Of a stretch of 64,000 nucleotides of DNA, positions 53,986 to 62,567 are shown in pieces (the stretch's first letter is position 1; each line of letters begins with the position of its first letter). Source of the DNA: Faecalibacterium sp. I3-3-33 (GTDB lineage: Bacteria > Bacillota > Clostridia > Oscillospirales > Ruminococcaceae). The stretch covers positions 2,930,778-2,994,777 of the forward strand of contig NZ_CP094469.1 in NCBI RefSeq assembly GCF_023347295.1. The letters are read 5' to 3'. A model generated the notes under the pieces. It was not told where the DNA came from, ran no database searches, and saw nothing but the letters and a program-made list of their open reading frames with translations. Position numbers and translations under genes: made by a program.

Positions 53986-54780
53986 TCACTTCTCCGCGGC
54001 GGCGGTGGGGATGCGGACGGTATACTCGATGTAGCCGTCCTTCTCTTCCCGGTGGGCGGTGGCGGGCACGCCGTTGTCGGTCATCAGCCGGATGGCGTGG
54101 TCGATGGTGTTGACAAAGATGCGCACGTCCCGCACCATGGAGATGCGGTGCCCGGCCTTGGGCGGGCTGTTCAGCAGCTGCTCGATGTAGCTGTCGGTCT
54201 GGCGGGCGTTCAGGCGGCGCTTGGCGATGGTGATAAGTGCTTCGCTGCGGCGGTTCTCCGGCAGGCGCAGCACCGCGCGGGCGTGGCGTTCGGTGAGGTT
54301 GTTGTCCAGCACGAACTGCCGCTGGTCTGCGGTCAGCTGCAAAAGCCGCAGCTTGTTGGCAAAGGTGGGCTGCGCCATGCCTAAACGTTTGGCGGCTTCC
54401 GCTTGGGTGCAGTCCCACAGCACCATCACATCCCGCAGCCCCTGCGCCTGCTCAAAGGGGTTCAGGTCGGCGCGCTGGATGTTTTCCAGCAGACCCAGCG
54501 CGGCGGTGCGGTCGTCGGCGTAGCTGCACAGGATGGCGGGGATGGTGGTCATCTTTGCCAGCTGGCAGGCGCGCAGCCGCCGCTCCCCTGCCACCAGCTC
54601 GTAGCCCTCTGCCGCCCTGCGCACCGTGACCGGCTGGAGCAGACCGTTCTCCCGGATGCTCTGCGCCAGCGCCGTCAGCTCCTGCTCGTCAAAGCTTTTC
54701 CGCGCCTGAAAGGGCGACGGGTGGATCTGGTCGATGGGCAGAGAGAGTAATTTCCCGGACGGTTTCTTGCGTTCAAACAT
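53986..54780 (-). CDS. noc: Noc-like ParB paralogue (nucleoid occlusion)
   Basis: 264 residues. Start at the ATG giving MFERKKPSGKLLSLPIDQIH, with AAAGGGG 8 nt upstream. The ParB domain has HPSPFQARKSF, GLLQPVTVRR, AGERRLRAC and ENIQRADL; HTH TQAEAAKRLGMAQPTFANKL near 125-145. It sits between rsmG and parA, the position of noc in Bacillus. Noc binds its own sites and blocks division over DNA. The N-terminus lacks an obvious amphipathic membrane helix, so function as true Noc is an inference. Confidence 0.87.
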   Translation of the reverse strand: MFERKKPSGKLLSLPIDQIHPSPFQARKSFDEQELTALAQSIRENGLLQPVTVRRAAEGYELVAGERRLRACQLAKMTTIPAILCSYADDRTAALGLLENIQRADLNPFEQAQGLRDVMVLWDCTQAEAAKRLGMAQPTFANKLRLLQLTADQRQFVLDNNLTERHARAVLRLPENRRSEALITIAKRRLNARQTDSYIEQLLNSPPKAGHRISMVRDVRIFVNTIDHAIRLMTDNGVPATAHREEKDGYIEYTVRIPTAAAEK

Positions 54781-54814
54781 GATGCTGCCCCTTTCCTGTG
54801 AAATAAACATTCGG

Positions 54815-54847
54815 TTTTTCCACATTTCTCCGGGAAATCGTGGAAAA
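54815..54847. promoter_or_regulatory. Noc-box-like and DnaA-box-like palindrome upstream of noc
   Basis: ATTTCTCCGGGAAAT (54824-54838) resembles the Noc site ATTTCCCGGGAAAT with one extra base. It lies between TTTTTCCACA and CGTGGAAAA, both similar to DnaA boxes. Confidence 0.4.
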
Positions 54848-54934
54848 CCTGTTCAGCTTCAGTGTAGCACACAAAGAAAGACCCCGCCAGAAATTTCGTT
54901 CGGCAGGGTCTTACAGGTTGCGTCAAATTATGCG

Positions 54935-55642
54935 TTATTTCAGCGGGCTTTTTGCAATTTTACCGCCGTTTCTGGGGTATGCTGTCGGAGTTTGCGAAAT
55001 CTTTTTGCACAAAATCAAAGTGCGGGTGTCGCCGCCGGGCAGGTGCAAAGTGCGGGTCTCGCGGTACTCGCCGCCCAGCTTTTTGATAGCACCCCGGGCG
55101 GCGGTCAACTCCTCTTCCCCGGATGCGCCCTTCATGGCAAGGAAGTTGCCGCCCACCTTTACCAGCGGCAGGCAGTATTCTGCCAGCATGGGCAGGGCTG
55201 CCACGGCGCGGGCAGAGGCAAGGTCGAACTGCTCCCGCCACATCTTGCGGGCGGCTTCCTCGGCGCGCTCCTTGGCAAACTCCACCCCGGTCAGACCCAG
55301 CTGGGCGCAGGCGTACTTCAAAAACTCCACCCGCTTGCCGGTGGGTTCCATGAGGGTCAGTTCCAGCTCCGGCTTGAAGATCTTGGTCACGATGCCCGGA
55401 AAGCCTGCCCCGGCACCTACGTCCACCATGCGCCCGGCAACCTCCGGCTGGCTGGCAAACAGCAGGCTGTCAAGGAAATGCTTGTCCTCGATGCCCTCCG
55501 GGTCGGTGATGGCGGTCAGGTTGACCTTCTGGTTGTAGTCTACAAGGATCTGGGCAAAGGCATCCAGCTGATCCAGCTGGGTGCCGGTGAGGGCAATGTT
55601 CCATGTGGAACACTTTTCCTCCAACCGCTGTTTGTCGATCAT
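54935..55642 (-). CDS. rsmG: 16S rRNA (guanine-N7) methyltransferase RsmG
   Basis: 235 residues, start ATG behind AAAGGAAAA. SAM-binding Rossmann fold: VDVGAGAGFPGIVTKIFKPE near 68-87 with the Gly-rich loop, ELTLMEPTGKRVEFLKY and the catalytic-region GASGEEELTAARGAIKK. It methylates G527 of 16S rRNA. A parS-like site is embedded in codons 12-16 (CSTWNI region). Part of the conserved mnmE-mnmG-rsmG-noc run. Confidence 0.95.
   Translation of the reverse strand: MIDKQRLEEKCSTWNIALTGTQLDQLDAFAQILVDYNQKVNLTAITDPEGIEDKHFLDSLLFASQPEVAGRMVDVGAGAGFPGIVTKIFKPELELTLMEPTGKRVEFLKYACAQLGLTGVEFAKERAEEAARKMWREQFDLASARAVAALPMLAEYCLPLVKVGGNFLAMKGASGEEELTAARGAIKKLGGEYRETRTLHLPGGDTRTLILCKKISQTPTAYPRNGGKIAKSPLK
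55597..55612. promoter_or_regulatory. parS-like site 3 (within rsmG coding sequence)
   Basis: TGTTCCATGTGGAACA, the reverse complement of sites 1 and 2, inside the rsmG coding region. Confidence 0.75.
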
Positions 55643-55705
55643 AGTGTTTTCCTTTCTGTCAGGTGGTTGGGGTAGCGCAATCGTTTGTTTTATCGCAACT
55701 TCGTA

Positions 55706-57580
55706 TTATTTTTGTTGTTTCCCTGCCAGTGCGATGCTCAGCTGCGCCACATCGGAGGGTGAAACGCCGGGGATGCGCCCCGCCTGCCCCAGATTGCGGG
55801 GACGGATGCGGGCAAGCTTTTCCCGGGCTTCCAGCGTCAGGCCGGTCAGGGCGGCGTACTCAAAATCCTCCGGGATGAGAGTTTTTTCGTGGCGTGCCAC
55901 CTCCCGGATCATCCTGTCCTGCCGGGCAATGTAACCGGCGTACTTGATCTCGGTTTCCAGCCGCTCCGCCAGCATGGGGGTGATCTCCTCTCCCCAGCCG
56001 ATGATGCCCGCCACCAGCGGGTAGCTGATCTCGGGACGGCGCAGCAGCTCCTCGGCAATGCCGCCCTCGGCGGCGGGGGCAAGACCGGCAGCTTCCATGG
56101 CGGCGCGCAGGTCTGCGGTGCGCAGATGCGTCTCGTGCAGGCGGCGGCGCTCGGCTTCCAAAATGTTCTGGGTGTGCTGGTACTTTGCCCAGCGGTCATC
56201 CTGCACAAGGCCGTATTCCCTGCCGATGGGGGTCAGGCGCTGGTCGGCGTTGTCCTGCCGCAGGGTCAGCCGGTACTCGCTGCGGCTGGTCATCATGCGG
56301 TAGGGGTCCATGACGCCCTTGGTCACAAGGTCGTCCACCAGCGTGCCCAGATAGCTGGTGTGCCGGGGCAGCACAAGCTGCTCCTTGCCCAGCGCGTTGC
56401 GGGCGGCGTTCAGACCCGCCAGCAGACCCTGCGCGGCGGCTTCCTCGTAGCCGGAGGTGCCGTTGAACTGCCCTGCCCCGTACAGACCCCGCACCACCTT
56501 GCTTTCCAGCGTGGCTTCCAGACTGGTGGGGTCTACGCAGTCGTACTCGATGGCGTAGGCGGGGCGCATGATCTCCAGATGTTCAAAGCCCTTGATGCTG
56601 TGGTAGAAGGCGTTCTGCACGTCCTCCGGCAGGCTGCTGGATGCGCCCTGCAGATACATTTCCTCGGTGTTCTCGCCGCAGGGCTCGACAAACAGCGGGT
56701 GGCGGTCTTTGCCGGAGAATCGCACCACCTTGTCCTCAATGGAGGGGCAGTAGCGCGGGCCGACACCCTCGATCATGCCGCCGTACAGCGGGCTGCGCTG
56801 GATGTTGTCCAGAATGATCTTGTGGGTCTCCGGGTTCGTGTAGGCGATCCAGCATTCCACCTTGTTGTGCATGGGTGCATCGGTCAGAAAGCTGAAGGGC
56901 TGCAATTCGCTGTCCGGGTCGCCGGGCTGGCATTCCAGCTTGGAAAAATCAATGCTGCGGCGGTGCACCCGGGCAGGGGTGCCGGTCTTGAACCGGCGCA
57001 GCGGCAGACCGGCGGCTTTCAGGCTGTCGGTCAGGGCGTTGGCGGCGTGCATGCCATCCGGGCCGGAGGCATACCACGCATCGCCCACGAATATTTTGCC
57101 GCCGAGGTTCGTACCGGTGGCAAGCACCACGCACTTGGCGGTGTATTCGCCGTGCAGCTGGGTGACAACGCCCTTCACATGGCCGTTTTCCACTTCCAGC
57201 GCCACCACCTCGGCCTGATGGATAGCCAGACCCGGGGTCTGTTCCAGCGCGTGCTTCATGTATTCGTTGTAGCGGCGGCGGTCGGTCTGCACCCGCAGTG
57301 CGTGGACGGCGGGGCCTTTGCCCTTGTTCAGCATCCGGCTTTGCAGATAAGTGGCGTCTGCCGCCAGACCCATCACGCCGCCCAGCGCGTCCACCTCCCG
57401 CACCAGCGTGCCCTTGGCGGTGCCGCCGATGCTGGGGTTACAGGGCATATTGCCGATGGCGTCCAGACTCATGGTAAAGACAGCCGTTTTTGCGCCCAGC
57501 ACAGCAGCTGCGTGGGCGGCTTCGATGCCCGCATGACCGGCGCCGATGACGATGACATCATAATCTCCTAAGTGGTTCAT
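55706..57580 (-). CDS. mnmG: tRNA uridine-34 carboxymethylaminomethyl enzyme MnmG
   Basis: 624 residues. N-terminus YDVIVIGAGHAGIEAAHAAA (FAD dinucleotide-binding), NPSIGGTAKG, and VLATGTNLGGKIFVGD; C-terminal GidA domain with the helical tRNA-binding tail. With MnmE it installs the cmnm5 group on wobble U34. It lies 35 bp after mnmE on the same strand. Confidence 0.97.
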   Translation of the reverse strand: MNHLGDYDVIVIGAGHAGIEAAHAAAVLGAKTAVFTMSLDAIGNMPCNPSIGGTAKGTLVREVDALGGVMGLAADATYLQSRMLNKGKGPAVHALRVQTDRRRYNEYMKHALEQTPGLAIHQAEVVALEVENGHVKGVVTQLHGEYTAKCVVLATGTNLGGKIFVGDAWYASGPDGMHAANALTDSLKAAGLPLRRFKTGTPARVHRRSIDFSKLECQPGDPDSELQPFSFLTDAPMHNKVECWIAYTNPETHKIILDNIQRSPLYGGMIEGVGPRYCPSIEDKVVRFSGKDRHPLFVEPCGENTEEMYLQGASSSLPEDVQNAFYHSIKGFEHLEIMRPAYAIEYDCVDPTSLEATLESKVVRGLYGAGQFNGTSGYEEAAAQGLLAGLNAARNALGKEQLVLPRHTSYLGTLVDDLVTKGVMDPYRMMTSRSEYRLTLRQDNADQRLTPIGREYGLVQDDRWAKYQHTQNILEAERRRLHETHLRTADLRAAMEAAGLAPAAEGGIAEELLRRPEISYPLVAGIIGWGEEITPMLAERLETEIKYAGYIARQDRMIREVARHEKTLIPEDFEYAALTGLTLEAREKLARIRPRNLGQAGRIPGVSPSDVAQLSIALAGKQQK

Positions 57581-57615
57581 ATACTTTCGGGTTTCCTCTA
57601 ATCAATGATTTGAAT

Positions 57616-58986
57616 TTATTTCCCCACGCAGAACCGCTCGAACACCTGTTCGATGACGGCTTCCGAGGCGTTTTCGCCGGTCAGGTCGCAGAGGGCATCC
57701 AGTGCGTCGTCCACGCAGACCGAGACGGCGTCCAGCCCAAAGCCGCCGGCGGCGGCATCCAGTGCACCGGCTACGGCGTCCCGGGCGCGGAGGGCGGCGG
57801 AAAGCTGCCGCTGCCCGGACAGGCTGGCGGCGTGGGGGTCGATGCTGCCGGTGCCCAGCAGCCGCGCCACCGCAGCGGCGATGACCTTGCGGCTCCCCTC
57901 TTCCCGGCAGCAGACCGGCAGCACCATGGCAAAATACGGGGCGATGAGCTCTGCATCAAACCGGGTGGGCTTGTCCTCCTTGTTCACAAGGGCAATGGCG
58001 GGACGGCCGGCGCAGCGCTGCGCCAGCGCCAAGTCCTCCCGGCTGGGCGGCTCGGAGCCATCAAAGACGGCGAGAATCAGCCCGGCTTCTTCCAGTTTTT
58101 TCCAGCTGCGGCGGATGCCCTCGGCTTCGATGGCGTCCTCGGTCTCCCGCAGACCGGCGGTGTCGAAAAGGTTCAGCCGGATATCCCCCAGCTGCACCGC
58201 CTGCTCCACCACATCGCGGGTGGTGCCCGCCACCGGGGTGACGATGGCGCGGTCGAACCCAGCCAGCAGATTGAGCAAGGTAGACTTGCCCGCGTTGGGG
58301 CGTCCCACGATGGCGCAGTCCACGCCCTCGCGCAGCACCGCACCGGCATCGTAGCTGCGGATGAGGGCGTCCAGTTCCTCCCGCACTGCGCCCAGCACGG
58401 TGCGCAGATGGGCGGGGTCCAGCTCCGGCACATCCTCCTCCGGGAAGTCCACCCAAGCGGCCAGATGCGCCTGCAGGGCGGTCAGCTGGGCTTTCTGGGC
58501 GTTGATCTTTTTCGCCAGTGCGCCGCCCAGCGCGGCGTTAGCCAGTGCCGCCCCCTGCCGCCCGTCCGCCGCGATCAAATCCATGACCGCCTCCGCCTGC
58601 GTCAGACCCAGCTTGCCGTTCAGAAAGGCGCGGCGAGTGTACTCGCCGGGGGCGGCAGGCTGCGCACCGGCGGCAAGACAGGCTTCCACCAGCCGCCGCG
58701 CTACTGCACTGCCGCCGTGACAGGAAAGCTCCACCACGTCCTCGCCGGTATAGCTGTGGGGCGCGCGGAAAAACAGGGCGACGCCCTCGTCAAAGGCTTC
58801 TTCCCTGTCCACAAAATGTCCGAACAGCGCGGTGTAGCCCTTGGCCTCTTCCACCTTTTTTGCCGGGTTTGCCGGGTGGAATACCCGGGCAGCCACGGCG
58901 TAGCTCTCTGCGCCGGACAGGCGCACCACGGCAATGCCGCCCGCCCCGGGGGGCGTTGCAATGGCGGCAATGGTCGATCCCTGCAT
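57616..58986 (-). CDS. mnmE: tRNA modification GTPase MnmE
   Basis: 456 residues. N-terminal tetrahydrofolate-binding domain (MQGSTIAAIATPPGAGGIAV), G-domain inserted in the helical part: GRPNAGKSTLLNLL (G1), DTAGLRETEDAIE (G3), NKED (G4). The C-terminal CVGK matches the catalytic CxGK motif. Start ATG with GGAT region upstream. Works with MnmG on tRNA wobble uridine. First gene of the mnmE-mnmG-rsmG-noc run. Confidence 0.97.
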   Translation of the reverse strand: MQGSTIAAIATPPGAGGIAVVRLSGAESYAVAARVFHPANPAKKVEEAKGYTALFGHFVDREEAFDEGVALFFRAPHSYTGEDVVELSCHGGSAVARRLVEACLAAGAQPAAPGEYTRRAFLNGKLGLTQAEAVMDLIAADGRQGAALANAALGGALAKKINAQKAQLTALQAHLAAWVDFPEEDVPELDPAHLRTVLGAVREELDALIRSYDAGAVLREGVDCAIVGRPNAGKSTLLNLLAGFDRAIVTPVAGTTRDVVEQAVQLGDIRLNLFDTAGLRETEDAIEAEGIRRSWKKLEEAGLILAVFDGSEPPSREDLALAQRCAGRPAIALVNKEDKPTRFDAELIAPYFAMVLPVCCREEGSRKVIAAAVARLLGTGSIDPHAASLSGQRQLSAALRARDAVAGALDAAAGGFGLDAVSVCVDDALDALCDLTGENASEAVIEQVFERFCVGK

Positions 58987-59407
58987 ACTGCATCCTTTCC
59001 GCGCACCCGTCTTGCGGGTGCGCTACTCGTGTGCCCGCTGCGGCAGACCCGCCGCAGCGCACACTTTCTGATTTTACAGCTTATTTTACCACGTTTTTGC
59101 GCAAAAAGATACACCCGCCGCGCGGTTTTTCCACATCTTCCAAAATGTTTGTGGAAAAAGAGATCGAAAATGGCGGGCGATGGGGAGCCTTTCTGCCTGC
59201 CAGCAGCGTGCAGGGACGCTCCGCTGGGCCAGAGGCAGGGAGGGGTGTTCCGACTCCCCCCTCCCTACCTCTGGACTCCACCCACCCCGCAACGGGCCAA
59301 GGGCTACACGCCCTTGACAATCCTAAAGAAGAAGTCGAAGCACAAAAAAGCTAGCGCTGCGCCAGTCGGCGCTATCGCTTTAACGCTTTTTTCGCTTCTC
59401 CATCCAT
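58987..59407. other. Intergenic region upstream of mnmE
   Basis: 421 bp with no gene. It holds a GTGCGC...GCGCAC-type hairpin near 59015-59060 and an inverted pair TTTTTCCACA (59126) / TGTGGAAAAA (59150), resembling DnaA boxes, then a GC-rich stretch. The TATTTTACC at 59085 region may be part of the mnmE promoter. Confidence 0.5.
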
Positions 59408-59543
59408 AGCCCCTCAGTCGCTGCGCGACAGCTCCCCCAAGGGGGAGCGGGCACGCCCGCAAGCTTTGCACTTGAGCCGCAAACTTTCCCCCTATGCCAA
59501 AGGCTCCCCGGGGGGAGCTGTCGCGCGTAGCGAGACTGAGGGG
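59408..59543. mobile_element. MITE-like repeat, family A (paired units)
   Basis: Left unit CCCCTCAGTCGCtgcGCGACAGCTCCCCC, right unit GGCTCCCC...GGGGAGCTGTCGCG...GACTGAGGGG in inverted orientation, around a ~50-bp core. Confidence 0.65.
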
Positions 59544-59740
59544 CTTCAGATCGGCGGAGCCGGAAAAAACGGTTAAAAGATCTTCACGCCGAACAGGCGT
59601 GAATCTTCAGTTTTTTCCGGTGTAGCCCTCCTCTTTGGGGTTAAAAGGGGCGAGTAGCCCCTTTTTCGTGGCTCCAGCGCGTCGAAATCGCTGGTACTTT
59701 TCTGGTTCTCTTTTGGTGTCAAAAGAGAACATCCCTCGGC
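59544..59740. repeat. Family C structured repeat, copy C2
   Basis: Differs from C1 at only a few positions over ~200 bp. The minus-strand frame at 59607-59732 reads MFSFDTKREPEK...LLAPFNPKEEG...GKN. Confidence 0.75.
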
Positions 59741-59761
59741 GTGCGCCTACAATACCAAAAA

Positions 59762-59794
59762 GAGCCCCGCACTTCCGGTGGAAATGCGGGGCGC
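59762..59794 (-). terminator. Terminator of the jag operon
   Basis: Minus-strand GCCCCGCAT...GTGCGGGGC stem followed by TCTTTTTGG. Confidence 0.8.
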
Positions 59795-59821
59795 TGCATG
59801 GTTTTATTGGATACGGCAGCG

Positions 59822-60982
59822 TTACAACTCGATCTTGCCGAAGCTGAAATCTGCAAAGTCGTCCACGCGCTCGGTGCGCTTGGGTGCTACGGGTGCTGCG
59901 CTCTCGGCGTCGCGGGGGGCGTAGGTGCGCTCCGGCACACTGGACGGACGCGGGCCGCGGGGTGCACCGCTGCGGCTGCCACGGTAGCCGCCGTTGCGGT
60001 TGCCGTTGTCGCTGCGGCGCTCTCCGCGATAACCGCCGTTGCGGTTGCCGCCGGGACGACGGCCATTCCGGTTGCCGCCACGGCCACGGCGCTCGCCGTA
60101 GGTGTTCTCGGTCTGGGCATCCGGTGCGGTGGAGTAGATGACCACGCGGCGGTCACGGCCCTCGCCCTTGCTCTCGCTGCGCACACCCTCCATCTTGCTG
60201 ATGGCAGAGTGGATGATGCGGCGCTCGTAGGGGTTCATGGGCTCCATGGCAAAGCTGCGGCCGGTCTTGCGCACCTTGGCGCCAATGCGCTGTGCCAGTG
60301 CAGTCAGGTCGCTCTCGCGCTTGTCGCGGTAGCCGGCAACGTCCAGACCCAGCTTGATGTAATCGCCCTCCAGACGGTTTGCCACAAGGCTTGCCAGATA
60401 GGACAGGCTTTCCATGGTCTCGCCGCGGCGGCCAATGAGGGCGCCCAGCTTTTCACCGTCCAGACGGATGATGGTGGCTTCGCCCTTCTGCACGGCGCTG
60501 AAGGTCACATTCTCCACGCCCATCAGGGTGATGACCTCCCGCAGATAGTCCACGGCGGCCTTCACCTTGGCGTTCTCCTCGATGACGATGGGCTCTTCCA
60601 CCTCTTCTGCCTCCTCGGCAGTCTCGGCGGGCTGCTGGGCAGCGGGGGTCTGCTCTGCGGCGGGAGCGGCGGGCTCCTCCACAGCAGCGGGAGCCTGCTC
60701 TGCCACGGGGGCAGTCTCCTGCACGGGGGCGGCAGTCTCAACCGGCTGCTCTGCCACAACCTCCACCGGCTTTGCGGGTGCAGCGGCGGGAGCATCCGGC
60801 TCTTCCACGCTCACGCGCACCTTGGCGGGGGTGGTCTTTAAACCCAGAAAACCGGTCTTCTGAGGCATTTCCAGCACTTCATAGCTGACATTCAGATCGT
60901 CGGCCTGCACGCCCAGCAGGGCGCAGGCTTTGGCGCGGGCTTCGTCCACCGTCTTGCCGGTGGATTCCTGTGTACGGATCAT
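59822..60982 (-). CDS. khpB: RNA-binding protein KhpB/Jag with an RG-rich tail
   Basis: 386 residues, longer than usual. Jag_N at 1-52 (MIRTQESTGKTVDEARAKAC), a Pro/Ala/Glu linker to about 130, a KH domain (GVENVTFSAVQKGEATIIRL, IGRRGETMESL) and an R3H domain (NPYERRIIHSAI, the RxxxH motif). From about 290 on, the tail is rich in Arg, Gly and Asn (RRGRGGNRNGRRPGG, ERRSDNGNRNGG), like RGG boxes of eukaryotic RNA-binding proteins. It binds RNA and affects cell elongation in relatives. It follows yidC, the usual order. Confidence 0.9.
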   Translation of the reverse strand: MIRTQESTGKTVDEARAKACALLGVQADDLNVSYEVLEMPQKTGFLGLKTTPAKVRVSVEEPDAPAAAPAKPVEVVAEQPVETAAPVQETAPVAEQAPAAVEEPAAPAAEQTPAAQQPAETAEEAEEVEEPIVIEENAKVKAAVDYLREVITLMGVENVTFSAVQKGEATIIRLDGEKLGALIGRRGETMESLSYLASLVANRLEGDYIKLGLDVAGYRDKRESDLTALAQRIGAKVRKTGRSFAMEPMNPYERRIIHSAISKMEGVRSESKGEGRDRRVVIYSTAPDAQTENTYGERRGRGGNRNGRRPGGNRNGGYRGERRSDNGNRNGGYRGSRSGAPRGPRPSSVPERTYAPRDAESAAPVAPKRTERVDDFADFSFGKIEL

Positions 60983-61000
60983 AACCGTTTACCTCCCTTG

Positions 61001-62074
61001 TTACTGTTTATCCTGCTTGTCAAGCTCGCTCAGCGGCACGGTGCGCTCGTCCTTGTAGCGCTCGGCGTCCAGCTGACGGGCATACTCCAGCCGGCGCTTG
61101 TTCATCTCGCTGGCGGAAAGGTTCTTCTCCATGGTCTTGCCGGTCTTGGGGTCGGTGACCTGAATGGTGGTGTTCTTCACACCGCGCTTTTCCTGCTTGC
61201 GCTTGGCGGCGATCTCGGCTTCCACATCCTTGCGCATCTTCTCAGGGTCGTAGAACTTGCGCATGATCTGGGTCTGGACGGTCATAACGATGTTGGAAAT
61301 GACGTAGTACAGAGAGAATGCCAGAGGGAAGGTAAAGCAGAAGAACAGGTACATCAGCGGCATCATGTACATGGTCAGCTTCATGCTGCCCTGCATCTGC
61401 TGGCCGGAAGCCTTCATGCTGATGTGGGTGGACAGGAACATAGTGATGACCGACAGCAGCGGCAGCACGATATCCAGAGACAGACCGATCTGCGGGATGC
61501 GGGTCAGGTCGATGCCAAGGAAGTTCATGTGCTGGCCGAACTCGGTGATGGTAGCGATCTGCTCGACGCTGAAGCAGCCCAGCACGCCGCTGTTGCCTGC
61601 CAGTACCTCGGCGATGATGTTGGTATCGCGGGTAATGGCGGTAAAGGAGATGCCGGCGGCAGTCATAGCCTCGCCTGCGCTGGCCAGTGCAGCAGCGCTG
61701 ATGTGGAAGATACGCTCCAGCGGGTTATATACCACGCCGATAACACCGAACATGACAAGGAAATTCAGCAGCATGGGCACGCAGCCGGCCGTGGGCTTAT
61801 AGCCAAAGTCCTGCTGCAGCTTCATCAGCTCTTCCTGCTGCTTTTCGGGCTTATCCTTGTACTTAGTCTGGATCTCCGCGATCATGGGCTGGAACGCAGA
61901 CATTTTTGCCATGCTCTTCTGCTGGCTGGTCTGCAGGGGGATCTTGACGATGTTGATGAGCAGGGTGAAGAGGATGATGTCCCAGCCGTAGTTCGGCAGC
62001 AGCTTGTAGATCCACTCCATGACATAGCCGAGAGGACCGCTCAGGATGTAAAAGAAGTTCATACCTTTGTCCAT
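61001..62074 (-). CDS. yidC: Membrane protein insertase YidC/SpoIIIJ
   Basis: 357 residues. N-terminal membrane segment, then GWDIILFTLLINIVKIPLQT and the conserved core (QKSMAKMSAFQPMIAEIQTK), with the loop GCVPMLLNFLVMFG and later TFPLAFSLYYVISNIVM. The Arg typical of the hydrophilic groove is not obvious to me (Lys residues occupy IVKIPL). The C-terminal tail is highly charged (KRKQEKRG). Start at 62074; a second Met 4 codons in is possible. It inserts membrane proteins alone or with Sec. Neighbours yidD and khpB are the normal ones. Confidence 0.93.
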   Translation of the reverse strand: MDKGMNFFYILSGPLGYVMEWIYKLLPNYGWDIILFTLLINIVKIPLQTSQQKSMAKMSAFQPMIAEIQTKYKDKPEKQQEELMKLQQDFGYKPTAGCVPMLLNFLVMFGVIGVVYNPLERIFHISAAALASAGEAMTAAGISFTAITRDTNIIAEVLAGNSGVLGCFSVEQIATITEFGQHMNFLGIDLTRIPQIGLSLDIVLPLLSVITMFLSTHISMKASGQQMQGSMKLTMYMMPLMYLFFCFTFPLAFSLYYVISNIVMTVQTQIMRKFYDPEKMRKDVEAEIAAKRKQEKRGVKNTTIQVTDPKTGKTMEKNLSASEMNKRRLEYARQLDAERYKDERTVPLSELDKQDKQ

Positions 62075-62164
62075 TCTGCCCCGGCTGTGGCCCGGGACGC
62101 ATTATTTTTTTATCGTAGGACACGCCGCCCACAGTGCAGCGCGTCATAAGAAGCTTTATTATCT

Positions 62165-62515
62165 AAAATGGCCGCCGCTTTGCTCTGGCCATAAATAGCG
62201 GAAATAAAATTTTAATTTCGCAAATCGAAAAAATCTGCGGATTTTTTCGATTTGCATTTTCACCAGAGAGGGTCGTAACGAAAAACGGCATTTTCTGCTG
62301 TCGGCTGTGGCCGTCGCGCAGCGACTTCAAACCGGCGGAACACAAAAAATCCTCTAGCGCAGCGGCTTGGATTTTTTGTATGGAGCCCAACCGCTTTGGG
62401 GTTACCAGGGGCGAGCAGCCCCTGGTTCGTGCCTCCCGCGCTTCGAAAGTAGCGGGCGCTTTTCTGGTACTCTTTTGTGCGCGCAAAAGAGTACATACCC
62501 GGCGGCGATGCACTT
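62165..62515. repeat. Family B plus diverged family C repeat, copy C3
   Basis: Palindrome GCAAATCGAAAAAATC-TGCG-reverse complement (62220-62255), then GGGTCGTAACGAAAAACGGC and a family C region in which helices have changed in both arms (AAAAAATCC/GGATTTTTT; ACCAGGGGC/GCCCCTGGT; CCCGC/GCGGG; GTACTCTTTTG/CAAAAGAGTAC). Confidence 0.78.
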
Positions 62516-62567
62516 TGCAAAAAGCATTAAATTTTAAACACGCGACTACGCTCTACGCAGAAAACCT

